Assembly: GCF_050003625.1 (NCBI RefSeq)
Contig: NC_134401.1
Coordinates: 92,420,852 to 92,484,851 of the forward strand
Direction: 5' to 3'
DNA from: Haematobia irritans
Taxonomy: Eukaryota; Arthropoda; Insecta; Diptera; Muscidae
Length of the DNA stretch: 64,000 bases
The notes under the pieces: model-generated
The model's input: the letters and a program-made list of their open reading frames with translations, nothing else
What the model was told of the DNA's origin: nothing
Database searches by the model: none
Shown here: positions 31,521 through 41,939 of the stretch, one piece after another
How the letters are laid out: the number at the start of each line of letters is the position of its first letter
Position numbering within the stretch: the first letter of the stretch is position 1
Program-made: the position numbers and the translations under genes

Positions 31521-32649
31521 GTGGTCCAGAAGCGTTATGTTGGCACGGAATTGTACGGTATTTGGTTGATCACAATCTCTTGGATATCGATCTAGCATGT
31601 GCACTTTATATATGGTTCTTTGCCAAGCTAGAATGCTCGCTGCCGAACTCGGCTATGACCAATTTTTGTTTAACTTTTATTGGAGTTGCATTGGTCCTAA
31701 ATATTCAATATATGTTCATTATATGTAAATTTACTACAAACTAGCAACAATTCGAACTAGAACTAATATATTTACTATTCCTATATGGCGAAAACAATGT
31801 AAAAAACAAGTGAAAAATGTTTTACGATTGCAATTTACCAATCGAAAAAATTGTCGATCAAAAAACTCGATATCGACTCCGGTGATCCGAAAAATTTAGA
31901 TTTCGATCAAAAGTTCACGATATCGAATGCCGTGATTACCCCCCTGAATATTTTTCCTGAATTTTATACTAATTGAACTTGAAAAAGAAATTTAATTTGA
32001 TTTTTTAAATAAACGATTTCACCGATTTACACGCGTTTTCCCTTGACCGTATCACCCTTTAGGTTTAAGTTAAGCCGCAATAATCAAAAATAAAAGCAGA
32101 CAAAAATCATAATTTATTTTGCAAATTTTATTATAGCTTGGAGTGGAAAGATTCAAAGCAGCAATTGAAAACCGCGAAAAATTGGCTATTTTAGCGCGAA
32201 ATTAATACTGGACGAAAAGTGGCATACATAGAAATCTTTCAGTTATGGTTCGCAAAAAATTCTCTAGCACAACAGAAATGCTTCAAAAATAAAAATGCTA
32301 AGTTATTAAGTGCAAAAAATAAACAAAGATACGTATTTTCATTGCAAAACCTAACAAAACTTTAAGGAAATTGACAAATTATTATATTGGAAGTTCTTTC
32401 TAAGTCATTACTTTTACTGTATATCCAAATAATCCTTTTTTTTACAGTTATGTATTTTTTTTTTTGAACATAAATCAAGGGACAAATAAAATATTAAAAT
32501 GAGAAATGTGTACCAATCAATTTCTCGGCAGACGAGGAATTTGCAAAATAATATTTTCTAATTCTATTCAAAACCTCTACGTAAAGTAGAAGCCAAAAAA
32601 GTTAAAAAAGATTTTTCAAGTATGTATTCCCGCCCAAAATACTGAAATA

Positions 32650-33168
32650 CAGTGACTCCCACGTCTAACCGGACGCTACCAACGTTAGGTTTAATTTGAT
32701 CAAATCTCTGTGAAAAATATAGATTTATGGGTAAAATGATACACCAAAATAAAGGAAATTTTGTTTATTATTCTATATAAAAATGCACAAAACGGCCACT
32801 CTTAATATATAAATTTAAAAAAACGTAACAAAACATATGAAATTCATTCCACACATCTATCCGGATTATTCAAAAAGCGTATTATTATTAATATTTTGTC
32901 GCATATCCTTTAGCAGATGTTAAAGCTTCTAGCCTCTTTGTTATTGAAAACATAAGATTTTTGCAAATTTGAGGATCCATATTGATCCATGCTTCCAAAA
33001 TGATTGACTTGAGCTCCTGGACATTGGAATGCCCCTTTGGTAAATTTTCGTCTAATTTCGTGCCAAACGTGCTCGATAATATAGAGATGGTGTATAATAA
33101 TAAATTACTCTATTATCATAAATTTTAATTTGAAATTGCACGCGTCCGGTTAGACGTGTGAGTCACTG
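32650..33168 (-). mobile_element. Internally deleted Tc1/mariner relative
   Basis: Ends CAGTGACTCCCACGTCTAAC and GTTAGACGTGTGAGTCACTG with TA outside (32648-32649, 33169-33170). The - strand encodes the transposase tail KSIILEAWINMDPQICKNLM ... TSAKGYATKY stop (about 33080-32890). The catalytic core is gone. Confidence 0.8.
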
Positions 33169-33238
33169 TATAATTAATATTTTTAATGGGGACGAGGCCT
33201 TCACAGTCGGAAGGGGAGAGAAAGTGGGCGATGGGACC

Positions 33239-34232
33239 CAGGGCTGTGGAGTTGGAGCCGGAGTCTTGGATTTGGAGTCTGAAGATTTTGCTGGAGTCGG
33301 AGAAATTTTGCTCGACCCCGACGAAATATTTCGACAAATTAGATTCCATTAGGGGTTTCAATCGAACAACGAAAAACGAAGTACTGGATTTCAGGCCATT
33401 CAAAGTGTATTTATACGGTTGAAATTTCACGGTGATGTAAAAATTAGGTTTGACTAGAATATGGGCTGAATTGGTCAATTGCACTGTCCATTTTTATCAT
33501 ATTAAAATATCGATTTTTGACTCTATATATACTCTTGATAAAGGTACAATTTTAAGGCAATATAACAGTAGAACCTAACGTTGGCAGGCATGTCTAGTTC
33601 GAAGATAGGTCATACACATTTAAACACAACTTCCGATTTTTTAAGTAATTCCGTTTTAAGTAATTCCGCCCGTCCTAATTTTTGGCAGTTTATGTTTGTT
33701 TTATATATCCGACACATTAAATTTTTTAACATCTAAACATTCTATCTGATTAGTCCGACATTTTGATTTTATTATCATTTTTCTTTTTGTATTTTTTATA
33801 CAATGCCTATATAGACCAATACCAGGATTTTACTTCTAAAACTTCTGGAAGTTTAATTATTTTTCGAAATTTTGTGTTTTTATAAATACATATTCTGGAG
33901 ATTGTTATCTACCCATATTTTGATGTGGTCTCTATATAGTCTTGTGTCGTATTTTAATTTAGTAGCCTGAAATTAAAATCTAGAGTTCTTTACACCCCAA
34001 AAATGCTGAGGTTTATCATCGAGTCATATCAACATTTAAAATTAGATCTTTTGGACAGATAAACACATATGGCAAAATAGAATACTAATATCGGTCTATT
34101 TTTGGAACCTTAAAAATACAATTGGAATACTGTTAAAATGAGATTTAGGTACACCCCCTGGAGTCAGAGTCGAGGCTAATAAGAAATGCTGGAGTCGGAG
34201 TCGAGCAAAAGTGACTCGACTCCACAGCCCTG
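33239..34232. mobile_element. hAT element with GGAGTCGGAGTC subterminal repeats
   Basis: Ends CAGGGCTGTGGAGT and ACTCCACAGCCCTG. 8-bp duplication ATGGGACC at 33231-33238 and 34233-34240. Repeated GAGTC motifs next to both ends are probable transposase sites. No ORF. It lies just downstream of the snoRNA host gene's 3' end. Confidence 0.82.
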
Positions 34233-34675
34233 ATGGGACCGTTCGGAAAAAATTTAATATCATTAATATTAATATGGATTAATATTAAAAATTTTAAATG
34301 AAAATTGTATAAATTTTAAATTTAAAATTTTTAAATTAAAATTGTAAAACCAGCTGAAACTTTTCTTAAACCAACGTTTAACTATTAAAAGAAATTATGA
34401 CCCAATTTTATAGAAAATTAGTACCCAATTTTATAGAAAGTAAAAACAAACAAATGTGTTCTGGTCTCATATATTTTATTGAATGTTGTTTAATAGCTCA
34501 TCAAATGTTATATGCACTGAATATTGCCAGCCTATGTGAACTTCGGTAAATTGCTCATCTTTCATGAGGCAACGGATGAAGCAACATGCCCGTTTAGAAA
34601 AGTATCTGAAAATAGAATGACGCAAATCTAAATTAGTGACATTCATATTAAGGTATATCTTAGGTAATTTCAGAG

Positions 34676-34744
34676 TATTTTCAGCCTACCGGTATCATCA
34701 AAAATTACTTTATGACAGGGATAACTAAAAGCTCATCATTGCCT
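34676..34744 (-). ncRNA. snoRNA:snR38: snR38-like box C/D snoRNA, copy a
   Basis: Box C ATGATGA (34739-34733), antisense AGTTATCCCTGT, degenerate D' (CATA), C' TGATGATA, D CTGA (34684-34681). Same guide as copy b. The D-proximal loop differs (CCGGTAGG against CTGGTAGA). It lies in the last intron (34890-34606), 75 nt before the terminal exon. Confidence 0.82.
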
Positions 34745-35015
34745 ATATATATTTATAGCAAATGAAATAGATGACAAACTAACATTCAATAGACAAAACA
34801 ATGACATAGGGTTTAAAAAATACCCTCTAGCTTAACACTATGTTGTTGGTTTGTCATCAATTCAATTGTTTTTAACAGTGTTATACATACCTATGAGCTA
34901 CGAGTATTGTTCCAAGCAAAACTAAGAAGCACCATTTTCTAAAAATAGAAAGAGAAAACACGTGTTGTAGTTTTTTTCTCAAGATAACAATAAAATGGAT
35001 ACAATATTTGAAAGT

Positions 35016-35085
35016 TCTCAGACTAAAGTAATCAACAAAAGAATATTCAGGTATATGCTTGTCTACTGTAATTATCATCATAAAT
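35016..35085 (-). ncRNA. snoRNA:U27: U27-like box C/D snoRNA, copy a
   Basis: Box C ATGATGA (35081-35075), antisense AGACAAGCATATAC, D' CTGA (35050-35047), C' TGATTA, D CTGA (35021-35018). Predicted to guide 2'-O-methylation of the 18S A equivalent to human A27. It lies in intron 35204-34939, 77 nt before the acceptor. Confidence 0.83.
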
Positions 35086-35335
35086 ACTGATGGCTGTGAG
35101 AGAGGGAACTTTGTGAAAACTAGGTTCGTTCGCTTGCCTTCATTTAAAGGTTATGTAAATAAACGAACAAACCTAATGTATAATAGAAAAATGATAATAC
35201 AAACCTTCAACTATTAAAAGCCCGAATTTCACTGAGATATTTGACATTCAATTTTTTGGATCTGAAATAAAAAAAATCGGAAATATTTATCACTGATTTA
35301 AATAAAACATTTGAAAATTGATATAAAAAAATCGA

Positions 35336-35404
35336 ATTTTCAGATAATAAAAACCAATCCGCATTATAACTCAGACTGGGGCGGTATACAAAAGCATCAT
35401 AATA
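35336..35404 (-). ncRNA. snoRNA:U31: U31-like box C/D snoRNA, copy a
   Basis: Box C reads ATGATGC (35400-35394), one base off consensus. Antisense ATACCGCCCCAGT, D' CTGA (35374-35371), D CTGA (35343-35340). Guide and spacing are intact, so it is probably functional, although the box C change could weaken it. Intron 35455-35262. Confidence 0.8.
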
Positions 35405-35585
35405 TAAAAAATATTTAAAACTCGTGGATTCGATAGAAATCCCTGTGATACTAACCTCAGTTTTATTCAGAATTCATGTTGTTTTTCCTCGGAAACAAAT
35501 TACTTTCATCTGTAAAGAAAAAAAAAGGATACCACTAAGAAAATCATTCATTGAAAAGAAATTTTTAAATTTTATCGTAATTAGA

Positions 35586-35655
35586 AATATCAGAAAAAAA
35601 TAACCAATCCGCATAATAATCTCAGACTGGGGCGGTATCAAAAAACATCATAATG
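35586..35655 (-). ncRNA. snoRNA:U31: U31-like box C/D snoRNA, copy b
   Basis: Box C ATGATGT (35651-35645), antisense GATACCGCCCCAGT, D' CTGA (35625-35622), D CTGA (35593-35590). It lies in intron 35689-35510, 78 nt before the acceptor. It forms a recent tandem pair with copy c, about 237 bp away, in which the flanking intron ends and the donor (GTACGT) are also shared. Confidence 0.84.
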
Positions 35656-35822
35656 GATGAAATTTGCGTATATATTTAGGGGGACGTACCTTATGATTAA
35701 ATTCGTTTTCAGCACGCCTCAACAATGGAAAATATCGACGTTTTATATTCTGTAATAGAAAACGAATACGTATTTAATTCATCAAATCAAAACAAATTGT
35801 TAATTTAAATTATTATCGTAAT

Positions 35823-35892
35823 TATATCAGAAAAAAATAACCAATCCGCATAATAATCTCAGACTGGGGCGGTATCAAAATACATCATAATG
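35823..35892 (-). ncRNA. snoRNA:U31: U31-like box C/D snoRNA, copy c
   Basis: Box C ATGATGT (35888-35882), antisense GATACCGCCCCAGT, D' CTGA (35862-35859), D CTGA (35830-35827). It is nearly identical to copy b, including the D'-to-D segment (ATTATTATGCGGATTGG). Same 28S P-loop target as the other U31 copies. Intron 35928-35750. Confidence 0.84.
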
Positions 35893-36069
35893 GATGGAAA
35901 TTAAAATTATATACTTAGTTGAACGTACCTTTTAAATTATCGCATCGCTCACGGATTGGAAAACCCATTGCCATCCTTAAATTCAAACATTCTGCAAGAG
36001 GACGAGAATACGTATATTATTCCACTTCAAACTCAAACCTATTTATTAACTTTCTTGAAAATATTAAGG

Positions 36070-36137
36070 CAATTTCAGTCTACCAGTATCATCAATATTG
36101 TCTTATGACAGGGATAACTAAAAGCTCATCATTGCCC
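36070..36137 (-). ncRNA. snoRNA:snR38: snR38-like box C/D snoRNA, copy b
   Basis: Box C ATGATGA (36132-36126), antisense AGTTATCCCTGT next to a degenerate D' box (CATA), C' TGATGATA, box D CTGA (36078-36075). The antisense pairs with ACAGGGATAACT in the peptidyl-transferase region of 28S rRNA. The fifth base before D' faces the middle G of GGG, the site modified by yeast snR38 (Gm2815). It lies in the intron 36169-35992. Confidence 0.82.
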
Positions 36138-36290
36138 AAATATTTCAGAAAATACCTTTGCATACACACCTTTTCATGATGCGGGGTTGAAATGCACACA
36201 TTGTTGGCCACATCTGAAAAACTAAACGATAAAAACACGTGTGAGTAAAACTTCGGTGACCCCATGCATTCAAAAAGGCATTGTTGAAGA

Positions 36291-36362
36291 CGTATCAGAC
36301 GAAAGTAATCAACATAAAATATTCAGGTATATGCTTGTCTACTTTAATTATCATCATAAACT
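36291..36362 (-). ncRNA. snoRNA:U27: U27-like box C/D snoRNA, copy b
   Basis: Box C ATGATGA (36357-36351), antisense AGACAAGCATATAC ending at D' CTGA (36326-36323), a TTGATTA-type C' box, box D CTGA (36298-36295). The antisense matches the 18S 5' end (TATATGCTTGTCT). The fifth base before D' faces the A of ATGC, i.e. human Am27 guided by U27. It sits in the intron between exons 36442-36405 and 36213-36170, 81 nt before the acceptor. Confidence 0.83.
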
Positions 36363-36598
36363 AAATGTTATATTGTTTTACAAAGAAAACAATGTGCTAC
36401 ATACCTTTTTAACCTCAAAACATCATGTAGCATTCCAATGCACTAAGAGAGAATCAAATGTGGCATCATTTTCAATGTCCGATGTTTTTATAGGGAAATA
36501 CTGCATCCAAATCGATCAATTAAGCCATCTACAATATATAATAAATATATGATTAGAATATGGAGTATTGCAAATGATTTCCATTTTATCAAACAAAT

Positions 36599-36667
36599 TT
36601 TTTCAGATAAATAAAACCAATCAACACAGTTATTCAGACTGGGGCGGTATAGCAAAACATCATTTTC
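36599..36667 (-). ncRNA. snoRNA:U31: U31-like box C/D snoRNA, copy d
   Basis: Box C ATGATGT (36663-36657), antisense ATACCGCCCCAGT, box D' CTGA (36637-36634), box D CTGA (36606-36603). The antisense pairs with ACTGGGGCGGTA of 28S rRNA. The fifth base before D' faces the second G of GGGG, the P-loop Gm known as human 28S Gm4166, yeast Gm2619 and E. coli Gm2251. It is the most diverged copy downstream of D' (CAACACAGT region). It lies in the first intron of the host. Confidence 0.82.
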
Positions 36668-36950
36668 GATTTACCATTTTGTTGTCATAATTACAATGTT
36701 TTACTTACTTTATATTATCAAGTATCCATCCACCAAATTATAGTCATACAATTTTTGTTGAAACCCAACATCGGCTCAGATGTTGCTTCGTCAACGTCTT
36801 TTTTACAAATGAAAGATTTTAATGCGAAGCCATTTTAATTGTTCTTGTCCAAAATTTTCCATGTGCTTGGGTTTTAGGAGCGACTTTTAGTAAAGTTGAA
36901 TTTGGCATACAACAGAAGAGTATGGCAATATCGTATTTTTAACGAAGAAT

Positions 36951-38732
36951 CCCAATAAACACAGGATGAGCGTTTTTCAAATGCAACAACTTTTCAGTTT
37001 GAGGGTAAATATAATTTTCAACATAAATTCAACTTGACTTGAAATAGCTCATCTTCAATACATCTTCAAATTGTTTGCGAATTACTTTCAATTTGCCAAA
37101 ATGTTGACGAAATCTTTGAAAAGTTGTTGAAGATAATATGAGAAAACTTTGACAAAACACTACCCTAAAATGCAACGAAAAAACCATGTGGTTTTCAATA
37201 CTTATTTGTGCAACGAAGTTCGTGGTCAATTGCAAGAAATAAAAAAATGGAAAATTTTAGACAAATAACCAAATAGTTTATAAAAACAGGTAAGTGAAAA
37301 TAAAAAATGAAATAAAACTTTAAGGAAGTCACTAAATGTATATCTCTTTGCAGAAAACTAAAATTATGGATTCTACGTTCTTAAAAACATTAAAAAGCTG
37401 ACCGATGAAAAAATGGTGGACAATTAACTGGAACTGCTTCAAATAGTTTATAATAATTGGTACGTCAATATGAAAAATTAAATCAACACTTTAGAGAAGT
37501 CACTAAATTTAAATCTCTTTGCAGAAAACCAAAATCTTTGGATGCTACATTCTTGCAAACATTAAGAAGCTGACCAATGAAAAATGAGTGGCTTATCGAC
37601 AAGAAAAAGTTTCCAGAAACATTACAAGTGCAACCAATTAAAATTGTTAAAAACAACAAATTGTTGAAATCAACAAGTTCTGGATGAAAAAGGGGATCAC
37701 ATCGTCAGTTTAATTCATATGCTATTATCAGTTTAAAATTGATATTTTGTGAATTCCTTCTGCTGGAAATCAATTCTAACACGCGGTCCAGTACGTTCCT
37801 AATTTCAAATTGCCCGCATGTTAATAAATTTTAATGCTGTTTTATGGCACCAAAAGGAATGCAAAAGTGTTTACTAATAATGTTTAAGATATTTAAAGTT
37901 TTGTTGTTTGTTTTTTTTTTTTTGTTCTTATTTGTTGATATGTTTAATAAGATTATTATTTATCAATTGATATTGTAGTGTATCATGTAGTGTAGTGTAT
38001 TATTATATATTTTATTTTGATGAAAATGAATAAATTATACAAAATTCATAGAATTTTGGCTTTGACTTTCAATTTGAAGTGGGGATATCATTCATACAAA
38101 TTTAGGTTGAAAAGTATTTGCAACGATGTTAATTTTGAATTGGACTCGCATCGAAAATTGTTTGACAAATTATTGAGTAGCGATGCATTTCAATTTGAGG
38201 ATAACACTTGAGATATTATTGCTAATGTGTTGAATTTCACTGTTGAGGGTAATGTCTGTTTTTTGTTGAGAACGCGATTTTCTCAACAATTTCTCAACTT
38301 GAATATTACCCTAATCCTTTGAAAAAATGTTTGAAAAATAGTTGAAATTTAGCATTTTTCAAACGTTTGTGTTTATTGGGATACTCCCAATAAACACAAG
38401 CAGTGGAGAAATGCTTATATTCAATACGCTTTCAAACATTTTGTCAAAGAATTACCATAGAATAAAAATTGAGAAATTGTTGAGAAAATCGCGTTCTCAA
38501 CAAAAAACAGGCATTACCCTCAACAGAAGAATTCAACACGTTAGCAACAATTTCTCAACATATTAACAACAACTTTTCAAACTAAATTTCATTTTAATGC
38601 TTCAAACCTATTGGGAAATTTGTTGAGGGCAAGCAATTTGCAAGACCATTTGAATTAATGTTGAATATGGGATTCACTGTCAAATTGATATGGTGTTACA
38701 TGTGAGAAATACTCATCCTTGTGTTTGTTGGG
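36951..38732. mobile_element. CCCAATAAACACA inverted-repeat element
   Basis: Left end CCCAATAAACACAGGATGAG and right end CTCATCCTTGTGTTTGTTGGG. A second pair of ends meets head to head at about 38380. Repeats of TTGCAGAAAACNAAAAT type at 37350 and 37520. No transposase. Confidence 0.6.
38222..38545. repeat. Large palindrome, about 325 bp
   Basis: GTTGAGAACGCGATTTTCTC at 38263-38282 is mirrored at about 38480-38500. The centre is TATTGGGATACTCCCAATA at about 38376-38394. Two terminal copies of the CCCAATAAACACA element in head-to-head contact. Confidence 0.7.
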
Positions 38733-39727
38733 CTGAAACAAACAAACAAATCCACATCTGATTACTATCAAAAGTAAAGTAATGCATACCCATAACGTTA
38801 TATGGTGATATAAATAGTGATATAAAGGTAAGTACTATGTTCGCTTTTCGAGTTGAAATTTTCGCGGTTACTTTATTAAAACAGTTCAATATAAAGCAGA
38901 TAAATTAACTCAATTGATGCGCAGTATCTTGTTTCTCTGAATTTCGTTTGTTTCATTTATAATTTTGTTGATTTGTTTGGGGGTTGTTGGTCTAAAACTT
39001 AATAATAATTTTAGATTATTTTGTTTTTTTAGTTTAGTTTTGAAACTAACTAATCTCAACATATGGAAGGATTTAACACGATCTAATTAGGGACTGTGCG
39101 CTTTATGTCAGTTTTTCAACTTGAAAAAATAAACAAAGTACCATAAGGCCGGTACTCTGTTCGATTTTCGCGTTGAAACTCCATACAAAGCCAAAAAATG
39201 CGAAAAACTAGCGAAATTTTTTCCATTTGTGGTACTTTGTTTTTTTTTTTCGAGTTGAAAAACTGACGTTTATAGCATGGCGGCATTTGCAATGTGAATT
39301 AAGAAATAATTTATTTATTAAAAATATTTGTGTGGGTTTGTAATGCAACTACGGATCAAAGGAGGAGCAGATCAATTGCGCAAGGAAAAATAAAATGTTA
39401 ATTTTGTAATATCAAGCAGCAACCACCAACTTAATTCCATATCGCTCCCTCTTAAATAGCGCTCCCTGTTACCTAAATAAACACCGCTTTCTATATGCGA
39501 AATAATGGTTTCTATAAATTGTTTTCGAAAGAATGAACATAGTACCGGCCTATAAAGCTGAGTACTATGTTCAGTTTTCAAGCTGAAAACCAGCTTGTTT
39601 TCACGGTTACTTTTTTTTAAATTAATTAAATTATAAATATAAAATGGTTCACAGTCAATTCCTTAGATGTTTTCCATTCATTATTTCACAAGACTTTATA
39701 AAAATATAATCGACTTCATACAGATTT

Positions 39728-41405
39728 TTATACCCTTCATCATAGGATGGGGGTATATTAACTATGTCATTCCGTTTGTAACACATCGAAATATTGCTCT
39801 AAGACCCCATAAAGTATATATATTCTGGGTCGTGGTGAAATTCTGAGTCGATCTGAGCATGTCCGTCCGTCCGTCCGTCCGCTATCGACTTGAAACTTGG
39901 CACAAGTAGTTGTTATCGATGTAGGTCGGAAGGTATTGAAAATGGGCCATATCGGTCCACAAAGAGAAGAAAATTTCATCCGATCCGGCTGAAATTTGGT
40001 ACATGATGTTGGTATATGGTCTCTAACAACCATGCAAAAATTGGTCCATATCGGTCCTTAATTATATATAGCCACCATATAAACCGATCCCCATATTTGG
40101 CTTATGGAGCCTCTAAGAGAAGCATATTTCATCCGGCTGAAATTTGGCACATGGTGTTGGTATATGGTCTCTAACAATCATGCAAAAATTGGTCCACATC
40201 GGTCCATAATTATATGTAACCCCCATATAAACCGATCCCCAGATTTGGCTTGCGGAGCCTCAAAGAGAAGCAAATTTCATCCGATCCGGCTGAAATTTGG
40301 TACATGATGTTGGTATATGGTCTCTAACAACCATGCAAAAATTGGTCCACATCGGTTCATAATTATATATAGCCCCCATATAAACCGATCCCCAGATTTG
40401 GCTTGCGAAGTCTCCAAGAGAAGCAAATTTCATCCAAGCCGGTTGTAATTTGTAACATGGTGTTAGTATATGATCTTTAACAACCGTGCCGGAATTGGTC
40501 CATATCGGTCCATAATTATATATAGCCCCCATATAAAACGTTCTCCAAATTTGACCTCCTCTTGGAGGAGCAAAATTCATCCGATCCGGTTCAAATTAGG
40601 AACGTGGTGTTAGTATATGGTCGCTAACAACCATACCAAAATTGGTCCAATCACACAATCGGTTCATAATCATGGTTGCCACTAGAGCCAAAAATAATCT
40701 ACCAAAATTTTATTTCTATAGAAAATTTTGTCAAAATTTTATTTCTATAGACAATTTTGTCAAAATTTTATTTCTAAAGAAAATTTTGTTAAAATTTTAT
40801 TCGGTTCATAATAAAATTTTCATCATTTTCAAAATTTTATTTCTATAGAAAATTTTGTCAAAATTTTATTTCTATAGAAAATTTTGTTCAAATTTTATTC
40901 GGTTCATAATCATGGTTGCCACTCGAGCCACAAATAATCTACCAAGTTTTTATTTCTATAGAGAATTTTGTCAAAAGTTTATTTCTATAGAAAATTTTGT
41001 TAAAATTTTATTTCTGTAGAAAATTTTGTCAAAATTATCTTTCTATATTTTGTCAAAATTTTTATTTCTATAGAAAATTTTGTGAAAATTTTATTTCTAT
41101 ACAAAATTTTGTTAAAATTTTATTTCTGTAGAAAATTTTGTCAAAATTGTATGCCTATTTTGTCAAACTGAATTATATACGTATTGGATCGATGTTTTTT
41201 GATTTAATATATACCACGTATGGACTTACATACAATTTATAAGATGGTGTTAGGAGGTTTTAAGATACCTTGCCATCGGCAAGCGTTACCGCAACTTAAG
41301 TAATTCGATTGTGGATGGCAGTGTTTAGAAGAAGTTTCTACGCAATCCATGATGGAGGGTGCATAAGCTTCGGCCTGGCCGAACTTACGGCCGTATATAC
41401 TTGTT
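39728..41405 (+). mobile_element. TATACCC-type composite repeat with 150-bp tandem units
   Basis: Starts TATACCCTTCATCATAGG and ends CGGCCGTATATACTTG. Contains five roughly 150-bp units (TATATGGTCTCTAACAACC at 40012, 40160, 40313, 40465, 40613), a GTCC microsatellite (39869-39891), and 30-bp units at 40700-41160. Superfamily not determined. An inverted relative lies at 42430-42590. Confidence 0.6.
40700..41160 (+). repeat. 30-bp tandem repeats with palindromic core
   Basis: Unit TTTTATTTCTATAGAAAATT then TTGTCAAAA, core TTTCTATAGAAA. About a dozen diverged units. Confidence 0.8.
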
Positions 41406-41939
41406 GTACTTCTAATTTTGTATTTTGGTGAAAAATACGAACATAGTACTCACCTTAACCCCCATTTTCATGAAGCTCCGTTAGTGCTACGTTAGCTATC
41501 GAACTTTTAAACCGTGATATCTACATATCTGTCATCTTGCGTATATATTCCATATGCCAGTTAGAAACTTAACTGCTGAAATTTTTTCAGTTAAAGTTAA
41601 CCGGAGAAACATATTTCCATTTTTCTTTCTGTTAACTGGCAGTTAAAGCCTAACGGAGCTACATGAAAATGGCCGTAAATGGAAAAATATTTCGGTAGTT
41701 TTTCGATTTTTTGTTTTTGTATGGGATTTCGCTGTGGAAACCGAACATAGTACCTACCTTATTAACGAAATGTGTCGTTAAAAGTCTGCCAATGAAACAA
41801 ATTCGTTAATACAACGACATTTTTCATTATTATAATTTTCTGCTAATCAACGTAACATTTCGTACTATTAACGAATCCTTTCATTGTATTAATGAAAATA
41901 TTTCGTTATATCAATGAAAATTTTTCGTTGGCTGAATTT

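Larger units (their letters stand above)
29847..32059 (+). mobile_element. Mariner-like element, degenerate, with foreign insert
   Basis: Ends AAGGGTGATACGGTCAA and TTGACCGTATCACCCTT, TA on both sides (29845-29846, 32060-32061). Its target was an AAGGTGGGTATTA/AGTTTAAG MITE, whose halves flank it. About 0.9 kb between 31000 and 31940 does not look like mariner sequence. Confidence 0.82.
34455..36815 (-). ncRNA. Uhg1: Non-coding snoRNA host gene, Uhg1-like
   Basis: Reconstructed on the - strand. Exons: about 36815-36709, 36528-36502 (less sure), 36442-36405, 36213-36170, 35991-35929, 35749-35690, 35509-35456, 35261-35205, 34938-34891, and 34605 to about 34455. Each internal exon is 27-63 nt, flanked by a pyrimidine-rich AG acceptor and a GTATGT, GTACGT, GTTAGT, GTTTGT or GTGTGT donor. 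There is no shared reading frame, so it is non-coding. AATAAA on the - strand (34480-34475) marks the 3' end. A CTTTC start near 36815 would suit a 5'TOP gene, the class used by snoRNA hosts. Eight box C/D snoRNAs lie one per main intron, 74-81 nt before the 3' splice site. The U27/U31/snR38 content is what I recall for Drosophila Uhg1 (54E) and, in part, for human UHG. Confidence 0.78.
38825..41760. mobile_element. Cluster of AAGGTRRGTAYTAWGTTC elements with nested repeat
   Basis: Element ends at 38825 (AAGGTAAGTACTATGTTCG), 39147, 39542, 39555, 41454 and 41760. The 39555-41454 member is split by the muscid TATACCC repeat (39728-41405). Non-coding. Confidence 0.65.

Noticed and set aside
34785..34862. 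Ninth snoRNA in the last host intron
   Set aside because: TTGATGAC resembles box C, but no CTGA follows at a suitable distance and no rRNA complementarity was seen. The intron already holds snR38.
36241..36552. 103-residue + strand ORF
   Set aside because: It lies antisense to exons and snoRNAs of the host gene, with no motif; chance frame.
35360..36650. 28S rRNA fragments (GACTGGGGCGGTA, ACAGGGATAACT)
   Set aside because: Matches are only 12-14 nt, and on the opposite strand each sits next to correctly spaced C and D boxes, so they are snoRNA guides and not rDNA or mitochondrial insertions.
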